Assembly (NCBI GenBank): GCA_019637395.1
Contig: JAHBVR010000018.1
Location: forward strand, 62,001-126,000
Direction of reading: 5' to 3'
Length of the DNA: 64,000 nt
From: Vulcanimicrobiota bacterium
GTDB taxonomy: Bacteria; Vulcanimicrobiota; Xenobia; Xenobiales; JADMJV01
Shown here: piece after piece, positions 57,923 through 64,000 of the stretch
How positions within the stretch are numbered: position 1 is the first letter of the stretch
Layout of the letters: each line of letters starts with the position of its first letter
Notes under the pieces: model-generated
What the model was told of the DNA's origin: nothing
The model's input: only the letters and a program-made list of their open reading frames with translations
Databases searched by the model: none
Position numbers and translations under genes: made by a program

Positions 57923-58743
57923 ATTTCAGTCTCGTCATCCCCACCAGAAATCGCGCTCAGGCCTTGCGGCTGACCTTGCAACACCTGAGCCTATCCGTAT
58001 ACCCTTTCGATGACTTTGAAGTGCTGGTGGTGGACGATGGAAGTCAGGACGAAACGCCGCTCGTCCTGCGGGAGTGGGCGGAAAAGTTGCCGCTGCGGTC
58101 TTTCACCCAAGAGCACGGGGGCACCAGCCGGGCCCGCAACCAGGCCATCGAAGCGGCCCGCGGCCGCCACATCATGTTCATCGACGACGATGTGCTCGTG
58201 CCCCCCGATTTCTTGCGCCGCCACGCCCGACTGCAGGCAGCCCACCCCGGCCATCTGGTGCGCGGTCCGGTGGTCAACGTGGCGCGCCCGCTCTACCCTC
58301 CCCTACCCGCTTTGACTCAGCCCTGGCGCCATTTTTCCAAGAATTATCTGTGCACCAGCAACGCTTCCATCGAGCGGGAACTGCTGGTCCGAGCCGGGCT
58401 TTTCGACCCGACTTTTGTGCGTTGGGAAGACGCCGAGCTGGGAGTCAGGCTGAAACGCCTGGGAGTGCGCCGGGTCTTTGACAACCAGACCTTCGTGTAT
58501 CACTGGAAGCCGCCGCTGGAACATCCGCAGCGCCTGCGCGTGGCGGAGCTGGACGGCCAGGCCGCCGCCCAGCTCTACAAACGTTACCCCGGCCTGCGTA
58601 TGTGGCTGCGTTCCGGTCTGCACCGCCTGAATCGCTGGAAAAATCGTTTTTTGTTGGGGTTGCCTCTACCCGGTCGGTGGCGCCGTGCCGTCCAGGTGGA
58701 GGAGGCTTATCTGCGAGCGGGCCTGGCAGAACTGGCCCGATGA
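57919..58743 (+). CDS. Glycosyltransferase family 2
   Basis: The 274-residue protein has the GT-A fold of family 2: SLVIPTRNRAQALRLTLQHL, EVLVVDDGSQDET, ARGRHIMFIDDDVLVPPDFL (DxD), and FVRWEDAELGVRLKRLG (ED acceptor motif). ATG 57919 overlaps the previous stop (ATGA). It adds a sugar from a nucleotide-sugar donor to a surface polymer or lipid. A second family 2 gene follows with a 4-base overlap, so the two work in series. Only the soluble domain is visible, with a basic C-terminal helix. Confidence 0.92.
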   Translation: MNFSLVIPTRNRAQALRLTLQHLSLSVYPFDDFEVLVVDDGSQDETPLVLREWAEKLPLRSFTQEHGGTSRARNQAIEAARGRHIMFIDDDVLVPPDFLRRHARLQAAHPGHLVRGPVVNVARPLYPPLPALTQPWRHFSKNYLCTSNASIERELLVRAGLFDPTFVRWEDAELGVRLKRLGVRRVFDNQTFVYHWKPPLEHPQRLRVAELDGQAAAQLYKRYPGLRMWLRSGLHRLNRWKNRFLLGLPLPGRWRRAVQVEEAYLRAGLAELAR

Positions 58744-59633
58744 TCGACGTCAGCATCGGCATTTGCACACGCAACCGCTGGGCCACTCTGGAACAGGTTT
58801 TGCTTTCGTTACGCGACCAGACGCTGGGCAACGAGCGCTTCGAGGTGGTGCTGGTGGATGACGGCTCGACCGATGAAACCGCCGCCATGGTGCGACGCCT
58901 GCGTTCGCAGGTTGAATATTCGCTGGGTTACCTGTGGCAGCCTCACGGCGCTCTGGCCACGGCCCGCAATACCGGTATCCGGGCCGCCCGCGGCCAGGTC
59001 ATGCTCTACATTGACGATGACGTAATGGCCCACCCCCGCCTGCTCGAGGAGCACATGGCCATTCACCGCCAGTATGACCGCTGCGTTTGCAATGGCTGGG
59101 TCAACCACGTGACCGAGGCGGTGCGGCCGGCAAACCCCAAGTTCACCGCCGCCGATATTTCCACGTCCTTCTTCTGGACCAGCAACGTATCGGTCAAGCT
59201 GGCTCACTTGAAAGAAGCCGGCTGTTTCGATGAGGACTTTAAAGAGTATGGTTGGGAAGATCAGGAACTGGGCCTGCGCTTGATGGCCATCGGGCTCAAG
59301 AAGCGGAACAACTATAAGGCCATCGGTTTTCATATCAAGAAGCCGCCCACTCGGGCCAACATCGCCGGAGCCCTGGCTCAGGCCCGCGCCAAAGCCCGTT
59401 CCGCGCGCATTTACATCGAGAAACACCCGCGCCTGCGCTCGCGCTTTTCCACCGGTGCCCATCCCCCCCGGTTGGCTCTGGCCAACCTGGCCAACTGGGG
59501 CGGTTGGTGGGAGCGTTACTTGCGGAGTCAGCTTCCCCAGGGCGAACCCGAAAAGCCGCTCACCCCACATCAGGCCTATTGCCTGCGCGAACTGGCCACT
59601 GTCGAATACTTCCGAGTCTTGCAAGAAGGCTGA
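58740..59633 (+). CDS. Glycosyltransferase family 2, second copy
   Basis: The 297-residue protein repeats the family 2 layout: VSIGICTRNRWATLEQVLLSL, EVVLVDDGSTDETAAM, ARGQVMLYIDDDVMAHPRLLEEH and EYGWEDQELGLRLMAIGL. It starts at ATG 58740, overlapping the previous stop by 4 bases; the longer listed frame overlaps that gene fully. The similarity to the preceding gene suggests duplication. A G-rich repeat element lies right after the stop codon, before the ACT-domain gene. Confidence 0.92.
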   Translation: MIDVSIGICTRNRWATLEQVLLSLRDQTLGNERFEVVLVDDGSTDETAAMVRRLRSQVEYSLGYLWQPHGALATARNTGIRAARGQVMLYIDDDVMAHPRLLEEHMAIHRQYDRCVCNGWVNHVTEAVRPANPKFTAADISTSFFWTSNVSVKLAHLKEAGCFDEDFKEYGWEDQELGLRLMAIGLKKRNNYKAIGFHIKKPPTRANIAGALAQARAKARSARIYIEKHPRLRSRFSTGAHPPRLALANLANWGGWWERYLRSQLPQGEPEKPLTPHQAYCLRELATVEYFRVLQEG

Positions 59634-59636
59634 CCC

Positions 59637-59711
59637 CAGGAGGCGTAGCCCCCCTGGAACACAAAAATGGGGGGTCCCAGGGGGAGGCGCAGCCCCCCCT
59701 GGAACACGAAG
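59637..59711. repeat. G-rich repeat element between genes
   Basis: This is a near-duplicated unit: AGGCG(T/C)AGCCCCCC(C)TGGAACAC occurs twice, about 42 bases apart, separated by GGGGGGTCCCAGGGGG. It is the same family as the repeat at 52918-52987. It fills most of the 86-bp gap between the second glycosyltransferase and the ACT-domain gene. Its 3' end abuts the GGAGGGG that serves as the ribosome binding site of that gene. Confidence 0.7.
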
Positions 59712-59719
59712 GAGGGGCC

Positions 59720-60250
59720 ATGAAACATCATCTCGTCTTCTCTCTACTCGGCCCTGATCGCACCGGCCTGGTCGACCGCGTCACTCAGACCCTGGCCAAA
59801 CACCGCGCCAATCTGGAAGACTCTCGCATGTCGGTGCTGGGCGGCGAATTCGCCATGATGTTCCTGTGCTCGGTGGAAGCTGCCCAGAAAGATGCTCTCC
59901 AGGCAGATCTGGGGGCGGTGGCTCAAGAACTGGAATTGCTCATCCAGTGCAAGCAAACCACGCTGCGCAAGAGCCACTCCGGCATGCTGCCGCTCCAATT
60001 GGCCGTGCGCGGGGCTGATCACGAAGGCATTGTGCACGAACTGGTGCACCATCTCGTCGAACAGGGTGTCTCGGTGGACAACCTGGAATCTCAGTTGGTC
60101 AATGCCCCCTACAGTGGCGTGCCGCTCTTCGAGATGCAGATGCGCATCAGCGCGCCGGCTTCCGTTTCGCTTTCGGCGCTACGGCGCAAGTTGCAAGCCG
60201 TGGGTGACGAGCTGAACGTGGATGTGGAAATCGAGACGGCATCTGTTTAA
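59720..60250 (+). CDS. ACT-domain regulator (GcvR-like)
   Basis: The 176-residue protein consists of two ACT domains: HHLVFSLLGPDRTGLVDRVTQTLAKHRANLEDSRMSVLGGEFAMMFLCSV, and LPLQLAVRGADHEGIVHELVHHLVEQGVSVDNLESQLVNAPYSGVPLFEMQMRI. This is the layout of GcvR-type proteins, which sense glycine or other amino acids and bind a partner regulator. The start ATG 59720 has GGAGGGG 2-8 bases upstream. No glycine cleavage gene is near, so its ligand and partner are unknown. Confidence 0.9.
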   Translation: MKHHLVFSLLGPDRTGLVDRVTQTLAKHRANLEDSRMSVLGGEFAMMFLCSVEAAQKDALQADLGAVAQELELLIQCKQTTLRKSHSGMLPLQLAVRGADHEGIVHELVHHLVEQGVSVDNLESQLVNAPYSGVPLFEMQMRISAPASVSLSALRRKLQAVGDELNVDVEIETASV

Positions 60251-60279
60251 CTTGACGGTGACCGGGATAGAATAGCCAA

Positions 60280-60801
60280 ATGTTGGTGACACTTTGCGAT
60301 CGTACCACTGGCCAGGTCCTCGGCCAGATCTCCAAAGCGGACTTTACCGTGATTCAAGAGATTCTTGAAGAAGAAAACGAAAGCGACGTGGATTACTATA
60401 TCCAGGACAGCTCCCTGGAGTTGCTCTCCCAGGCGGGCCTCTCGCCGGACGGCCACCTGTTGCTGACCCGGTCGCTGGGCGATCACGCCGATCTCGAGTT
60501 CGGCTGGGAAACTCCGCTGGAGAGTGATACCGGCCTTAAAGGCAGCATCTCCACCGAAGGCGGTGACCGCCCCGCTCCCGGCCTGGCCGTGGAAGCCCGT
60601 TTCGGCAAGGAGCGCTACTGGACTTTCACCCGTGAGGACGGCGGTTTCGAACTACTGTTGCCACGCGAGTCTCGCAGCTACCAGGTGAGTGTGGCCGTCG
60701 TCGGCGGCAAGGTGATCTGGTCGGAAGCCCTGGACGCCGAAGCGGGCGAAATCACTCGCCTGGGCGATCTACCGCTGGATATTCTGGTCGAACAAAGCTA
60801 G
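60280..60801 (+). CDS. Hypothetical protein with CarboxypepD_reg-like beta domain
   Basis: The 173-residue product starts with a helix-rich part (ISKADFTVIQEILEEENESDVDYYIQDSSLELL) and ends with a beta-sandwich pattern (LAVEARFGKERYWTFTREDGGFELLLPRESRSYQVSVAVVGGKVIW) like carboxypeptidase regulatory domains. It has no signal peptide and is acidic. It follows the ACT-domain gene on the same strand with a 29-bp gap, but I see no functional link. The family is unnamed to me. Confidence 0.65.
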   Translation: MLVTLCDRTTGQVLGQISKADFTVIQEILEEENESDVDYYIQDSSLELLSQAGLSPDGHLLLTRSLGDHADLEFGWETPLESDTGLKGSISTEGGDRPAPGLAVEARFGKERYWTFTREDGGFELLLPRESRSYQVSVAVVGGKVIWSEALDAEAGEITRLGDLPLDILVEQS

Positions 60802-60868
60802 AAGTCCGGCCACAACCTGTTGGGCGTCGCGCAGTCTCCAGCCCCTTCTTGACGTTCCGGCCGCCCTC

Positions 60869-61414
60869 CTAGCGACAGCGTCGGCCCCAGCCTCGATAGA
60901 CGCCGGCGCCGAAGAAAGTCGGGAAACCGCCGCCATACCAGGGCCGGCCCCAGTAGTTTCCAAAGCCCAGGCCGAAGCCGACACTGGGCCGCGAACCGGC
61001 CACCTGGCGGTTAAAGTTTTCGTCGCGCTGGCCGCGCGCCGCCTTGTCCACTTCTTCCACCTGGGCCACCATTTGCTGGCCCACCTTCTGACCTTCCTCA
61101 TCCAAAGTAGAGACGGGCAGGCTCATGCGCACGCGGTTACTGGCCACCTCCAGCTCCATGAAGGCGCCGCGGGTGCTTTCCCAGTCGACCTCCTCCGGCT
61201 CGAGGGCCTGCCGGGCGGCCGCCGCAGCCGTGGCCAGACGGCCCATATCGTCCACTGCCATCTTCTGCCCCCAGGTCAGGTTGGGATTATCGGGGCCCAT
61301 TTTCTGGCGCAGCACCAGAGCTTGCTCCTCGATGGCTTTCGCCTCGCCGGCCAGAGGATGGGCCAGAGCCGTTGAAGTCAAGAAACAAAGGCAGAGAAGA
61401 CAATTCAATCGCAT
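60869..61414 (-). CDS. Secreted Gly/Arg-tailed hypothetical protein
   Basis: ATG 61414 gives 181 residues beginning with a signal peptide (MRLNCLLCLCFLTSTALA). The mature part is a helical, Glu/Ala-rich segment (about 25-130) and a C-terminal tail of Gly, Trp, Tyr and Arg (GFGLGFGNYWGRPWYGGGFPTFFGAGVYRGWGRRCR). Such tails occur in surface or fibre-binding proteins. A Cys near the end (RRC) could tie the tail to another protein. I recognise no family. The upstream extension to 61543 has no supporting start. Confidence 0.65.
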   Translation of the reverse strand: MRLNCLLCLCFLTSTALAHPLAGEAKAIEEQALVLRQKMGPDNPNLTWGQKMAVDDMGRLATAAAAARQALEPEEVDWESTRGAFMELEVASNRVRMSLPVSTLDEEGQKVGQQMVAQVEEVDKAARGQRDENFNRQVAGSRPSVGFGLGFGNYWGRPWYGGGFPTFFGAGVYRGWGRRCR

Positions 61415-61443
61415 GACCTTACTATACAACAGGAACGCCCGGA

Positions 61444-61878
61444 ATGACAGAGAATGGGCCGCTCGTGGTTGCAGATAATCATTCAGCAAGTGTAGGCCAA
61501 CTGGTCGTCCCCCCGTGGGCCGGAACCTTGGTCGGCGCCGCAACCGGCGCTTATTTTATCCACTCAGCGAATCAGTCGCTGACGAGCGGGATTCCCGCCA
61601 TTCTTGGATTTGCCATTCTCGGCCTCTTCTTTTCCCTGTGTGCCAACCGCACAACTCTACTGGGATACCTTTTGGTCGGCGTTTTTATGGGTATAAACTG
61701 TGGCATCTTGACAAGTCTGGTGAGGTTATGCCATCTCGACGAGAACTGGCCTCTGGCCGTTGAACATCACACCAGCTGGAAGCTGTGCTTTGGATTCGGC
61801 GAGATTCTCGCCGTGACCGCCATCTTGTTTAGTTTCATTCAAGGTAGTCCAGAGCAAAAAACTGTACCGAAGGACTAG
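61444..61878 (+). CDS. Small multi-span membrane protein
   Basis: The 144-residue protein has about four membrane helices (VVPPWAGTLVGAATGAYFI, IPAILGFAILGLFFSLC, TTLLGYLLVGVFMGINCGI, LCFGFGEILAVTAILFSFI). Its base composition is less GC-rich than that of its neighbours. It precedes the DUF5989-type gene by 6 bp and the carbamoyltransferase by about 400 bp on the same strand, so it may be part of that locus, though it is not a standard member. I recognise no family. Confidence 0.6.
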   Translation: MTENGPLVVADNHSASVGQLVVPPWAGTLVGAATGAYFIHSANQSLTSGIPAILGFAILGLFFSLCANRTTLLGYLLVGVFMGINCGILTSLVRLCHLDENWPLAVEHHTSWKLCFGFGEILAVTAILFSFIQGSPEQKTVPKD

Positions 61879-61884
61879 ACCTTT

Positions 61885-62046
61885 ATGAAATCAGCGATGC
61901 GCACCGTCAAAGAACTGATGGGCATGCTCTGGAAAGAGAAGATGTGGTGGCTGATCCCCATGATGCTCATCATGCTCATCTTCATCTTCATTATCGTCTT
62001 TGGCAACTCGACCGGCCTGGGACCGTTCCTCTACACCCTATTTTAA
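61885..62046 (+). CDS. DUF5989-type small membrane protein (SxtK-like)
   Basis: This 53-residue protein is too short for most gene finders. It has a short basic and acidic start, one long helix (MWWLIPMMLIMLIFIFIIVFG) and the closing GPFLYTLF, matching DUF5989, which regularly neighbours carbamoyltransferases such as those in saxitoxin-type loci. ATG 61885 sits 6 bases after the previous stop. Its role is unknown but the genetic link to the carbamoyltransferase is established for the family. Confidence 0.8.
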   Translation: MKSAMRTVKELMGMLWKEKMWWLIPMMLIMLIFIFIIVFGNSTGLGPFLYTLF

Positions 62047-62064
62047 CTTCAAAGGAAACCCCGT

Positions 62065-62280
62065 ATGTTCGGCTACTTGAAAGAGTCTTTTAAGGCCATT
62101 GGTGAATTCCAGTCGCGCCTCATCTTGACCGGCTTTTACTTCCTGATCGTGCCGGTCTTCTCGCTGATGGCGCGGATGAGCGGCGACGCTCTCGGCTTTA
62201 ACGGCATCAAACAGTCTTCTTCCTGGCTTAAACGGAGCAAGGGCGAACACACCCTGGCGGAAGCTCAAAGGCAATACTGA
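62065..62280 (+). CDS. Small membrane protein linked to carbamoyltransferase
   Basis: The 71-residue product has one strong helix (LILTGFYFLIVPVFSLMA) followed by a polar tail ending in HTLAEAQRQY. Similar short proteins with a ...AxRQY end lie between DUF5989 and carbamoyltransferase genes in other genomes, as I recall, but this is not checked. Its stop overlaps the carbamoyltransferase ATG by one base (TGATG), so the two are translationally coupled. It may anchor the enzyme at the membrane. Confidence 0.7.
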   Translation: MFGYLKESFKAIGEFQSRLILTGFYFLIVPVFSLMARMSGDALGFNGIKQSSSWLKRSKGEHTLAEAQRQY

Positions 62281-64000
62281 TGAATATCCTGGGAATTTCC
62301 GCCTACTACCACGACTCGGCCGCCGCTCTCTTAGTGGACGGCGAACTGGTCGCGGCCGCGCAAGAAGAACGTTTCTCGCGCATCAAATTCGACCATCGCT
62401 TCCCCACCATGTCGGTGGAGTTCTGCCTCAAGGAAGCCGGCATTCAGCAAAAAGACCTGGACTACATCGTCTTTTACGAAAAGCCGCTGCCCAAGTTCCA
62501 GCGCATTTTGCTCACCCACCTGCACACCTTCCCCAAGTCCTGGCGCCACTTCCGTGAAGCCATGCTGGCCTGGTTCGGCAACAAGCTGTGGGTGAAGGGG
62601 GACATCCTGGCTCAGTTCCCCGATTACCCGGAAGACAAGGTGCTCTTCGTCGACCATCACATCAGCCACGCGGCCAGCGCGGCCTTCTGCTCGCCCTTCG
62701 AGGAGATGGCCGTGCTGACGCTGGACGGCGTGGGCGAATGGACCACCACCGGCATGGGCATCGCCAAGGGCGACTGGAGCACCGGCCAGACCAACATGCT
62801 GGAGTTGACCGAAGAAATCCGCTTCCCCCACTCGTTGGGTCTGCTCTACTCCGTCTTCACCGCCTGGTTGGGCTTCAAGGTCAACTCAGGTGAATACAAA
62901 GTCATGGGTATGGCCCCTTACGGCACGCCCAAATATATGGATAAGCTGGCCAGGGTCTTCAAGCTCCACAACGACGGGAGCTTCTCGTTGGATATGGACT
63001 ATTTCAGCTTTCATGAAAGTCTGACCGACGCCTACAACGCCAGGTTCATCAACTTCTTCGGGCCCGCCCGCGAGCCTGAAAGCCCATTCTTCACCGCCAG
63101 CACCGGTGACGACATCCGGGGGCGCGAAAAAGAAGCCGCCGCCAACCAGTACTACGCCGACATCGCCGCTTCGCTGCAGCTCATGGTGGAAGAAGCCATC
63201 CTGAAAATGGCCAACCACCTGCAAGCCAAGACGGGACTCAAAAAACTGGTGATGGCCGGGGGTGTGGCTCTCAACTCGGTGGCCAATGGCCGTGTCATGC
63301 GCGAGTCCAATTTTGATGAGGTCTACATTCAGCCGAATGCGGGCGATGCGGGAGGCGCCTTAGGCGCGGCTCTCTACGCCTACCATGTGCTGTTGAAAAA
63401 ACCGCGCAAGTACGTCATGAAACACTCCTACTACGGCCAGCAGTTCAGCCTGGCTCAGGAGAAGGCGGCCATCGAGAAAACCGGTCTTCCCCACGAACAA
63501 CTCGACGAGACCGAAAAAATCGCCGAGCGTTGCGTGGACGCCATCCTCAAAGGCCAGGTTATCGCCCTCTTCCAGGGGCGCTTCGAATGGGGCCCGCGCG
63601 CCCTGGGCAATCGTTCCATCATGGCCGACCCGCGCAAGGCCGAGATGCAAGAAGTGGTCAATACCAAGATCAAGTTCCGCGAAGCCTTCCGTCCTTTCGC
63701 CCCGGTGGTGACCGAGGAGCGCTCCGGCGAGTATTTTGACCTGGGCAAAGCCGTGAACCAGTATCCGCAGCGCTTTATGCTGATGGTGGCGCCTATTCCC
63801 GAAGACAAGCACAAAGAGATTCCGGCCGTGTGCCACAACGGTACCGGCCGCTTGCAGACCGTCGACAAAGAATCCAATCCGCTCTACTACGAGATCGTCA
63901 AGCAGTTCGGAGAAGCCACCGGCACGCCGGTGCTCATGAACACCAGCTTGAACCTGCGTGGCGAGCCGTTGGTGACCTCACCCGAGAACGCCTTCTTCAC
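62280..64000 (+). CDS. Carbamoyltransferase (NodU/CmcH/TobZ family), cut by window edge
   Basis: The first 573 residues are present and the gene runs past the window. The N-terminal Kae1-like domain reads ILGISAYYHDSAAALLVDGELVAAAQEERFSRIKFDHRFP, FVDHHISHAASAAFCSPFEEMAVLTLDGVGEWTTT and HSLGLLYSVFTAWLGFKVNSGEYKVMGMAPYG. The C-terminal YrdC-like domain includes WGPRALGNRSIMADPRKAEMQEVVNTKIKFREAFRPFAP. It transfers carbamoyl from carbamoyl phosphate to a hydroxyl group on a sugar or natural product. The DUF5989 pair upstream marks a conserved locus type. The product cannot be predicted. Confidence 0.95.
   Translation, partial: MNILGISAYYHDSAAALLVDGELVAAAQEERFSRIKFDHRFPTMSVEFCLKEAGIQQKDLDYIVFYEKPLPKFQRILLTHLHTFPKSWRHFREAMLAWFGNKLWVKGDILAQFPDYPEDKVLFVDHHISHAASAAFCSPFEEMAVLTLDGVGEWTTTGMGIAKGDWSTGQTNMLELTEEIRFPHSLGLLYSVFTAWLGFKVNSGEYKVMGMAPYGTPKYMDKLARVFKLHNDGSFSLDMDYFSFHESLTDAYNARFINFFGPAREPESPFFTASTGDDIRGREKEAAANQYYADIAASLQLMVEEAILKMANHLQAKTGLKKLVMAGGVALNSVANGRVMRESNFDEVYIQPNAGDAGGALGAALYAYHVLLKKPRKYVMKHSYYGQQFSLAQEKAAIEKTGLPHEQLDETEKIAERCVDAILKGQVIALFQGRFEWGPRALGNRSIMADPRKAEMQEVVNTKIKFREAFRPFAPVVTEERSGEYFDLGKAVNQYPQRFMLMVAPIPEDKHKEIPAVCHNGTGRLQTVDKESNPLYYEIVKQFGEATGTPVLMNTSLNLRGEPLVTSPENAFF

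Noticed and set aside
1-64000. CRISPR arrays, tRNA and rRNA genes, transposase genes
   Set aside because: I looked for regularly spaced repeats, cloverleaf-like segments, conserved rRNA cores and transposase motifs and saw none; the only repeats are the two small G-rich elements.

Overview
The window is GC-rich, gene-dense bacterial DNA with many 1-22 bp stop/start overlaps. I see no rRNA, tRNA, CRISPR array, phage or insertion-sequence transposase. The gene content points to a poorly studied diderm: type IV prepilin-like clusters, remnants of an outer-membrane-factor/RND pump, PEGA-type Ser/Thr kinases, an RsbV-RsbW-SigB cassette, a Bacillus-type SOS box and isolated type III export genes. 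A lineage near Vulcanimicrobiota/Xenobia would fit, but that is a low-confidence guess from gene content alone.

Layout. 1-2.5 kb: NnrS-type membrane proteins diverge from two universal stress proteins, with a CRP/FNR-like palindrome between them. 2.5-8.4 kb: an RfbA-fold pseudoenzyme, a complete hybrid histidine kinase (PAS-HisKA-HATPase-REC-HPt), small secreted and membrane proteins, and a frameshifted GHKL-like gene. 8.5-26 kb: four blocks of pseudopilin genes, including three large PilX-like proteins that share a bactofilin-like repeat. They are interleaved with a VOC protein, a collapsed two-component system, a decayed Cus/Czc efflux operon, an EamA transporter, a PEMT-like methyltransferase, a PAP2 phosphatase, an OmpR regulator and two tail-to-tail membrane Ser/Thr kinases. 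26-31.8 kb: a LexA-like repressor lacking the self-cleavage residues, the sigma-B cassette, and an ABC exporter with SppA. 31.8-48.5 kb: an FG-GAP lipoprotein, proline dehydrogenase, zinc ribbons, a cNMP/HD-GYP protein, a fusion of the FlhA cytoplasmic domain with a FliG-like domain, an inositol-phosphatase-like enzyme, a radical SAM enzyme with a tiny Tat-signal peptide gene, an F420-type oxidoreductase, a giant spermidine-synthase-like protein, an orphan FliP/SctR and adenylate kinase. 48.6-64 kb: a kinase-AAA-TPR regulator, an MrfA-type helicase interrupted in frame by a G-rich repeat, an FHA-caspase-like protein, a second FHA protein, a phosphopantetheinyl transferase, two glycosyltransferases, an ACT protein, and a carbamoyltransferase locus cut by the window edge.

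How the parts may work together. Signalling is the main theme: four Ser/Thr kinase or FHA modules, a phosphorelay kinase, HD-GYP and partner-switching sigma control. An 11-bp-spaced T(G/A)ACC direct repeat occurs upstream of the OmpR regulator, the PAP2 gene and the collapsed two-component remnant, suggesting a small regulon. Several genes are catalytically degenerate but keep intact reading frames (RfbA-like, LexA-like, RsbW-like), so protein-binding roles without catalysis recur here. The best candidates for undescribed biology are the FlhA-FliG fusion with the orphan FliP, the radical SAM/Tat-peptide pair, the FHA-caspase protein and the uncleavable LexA.
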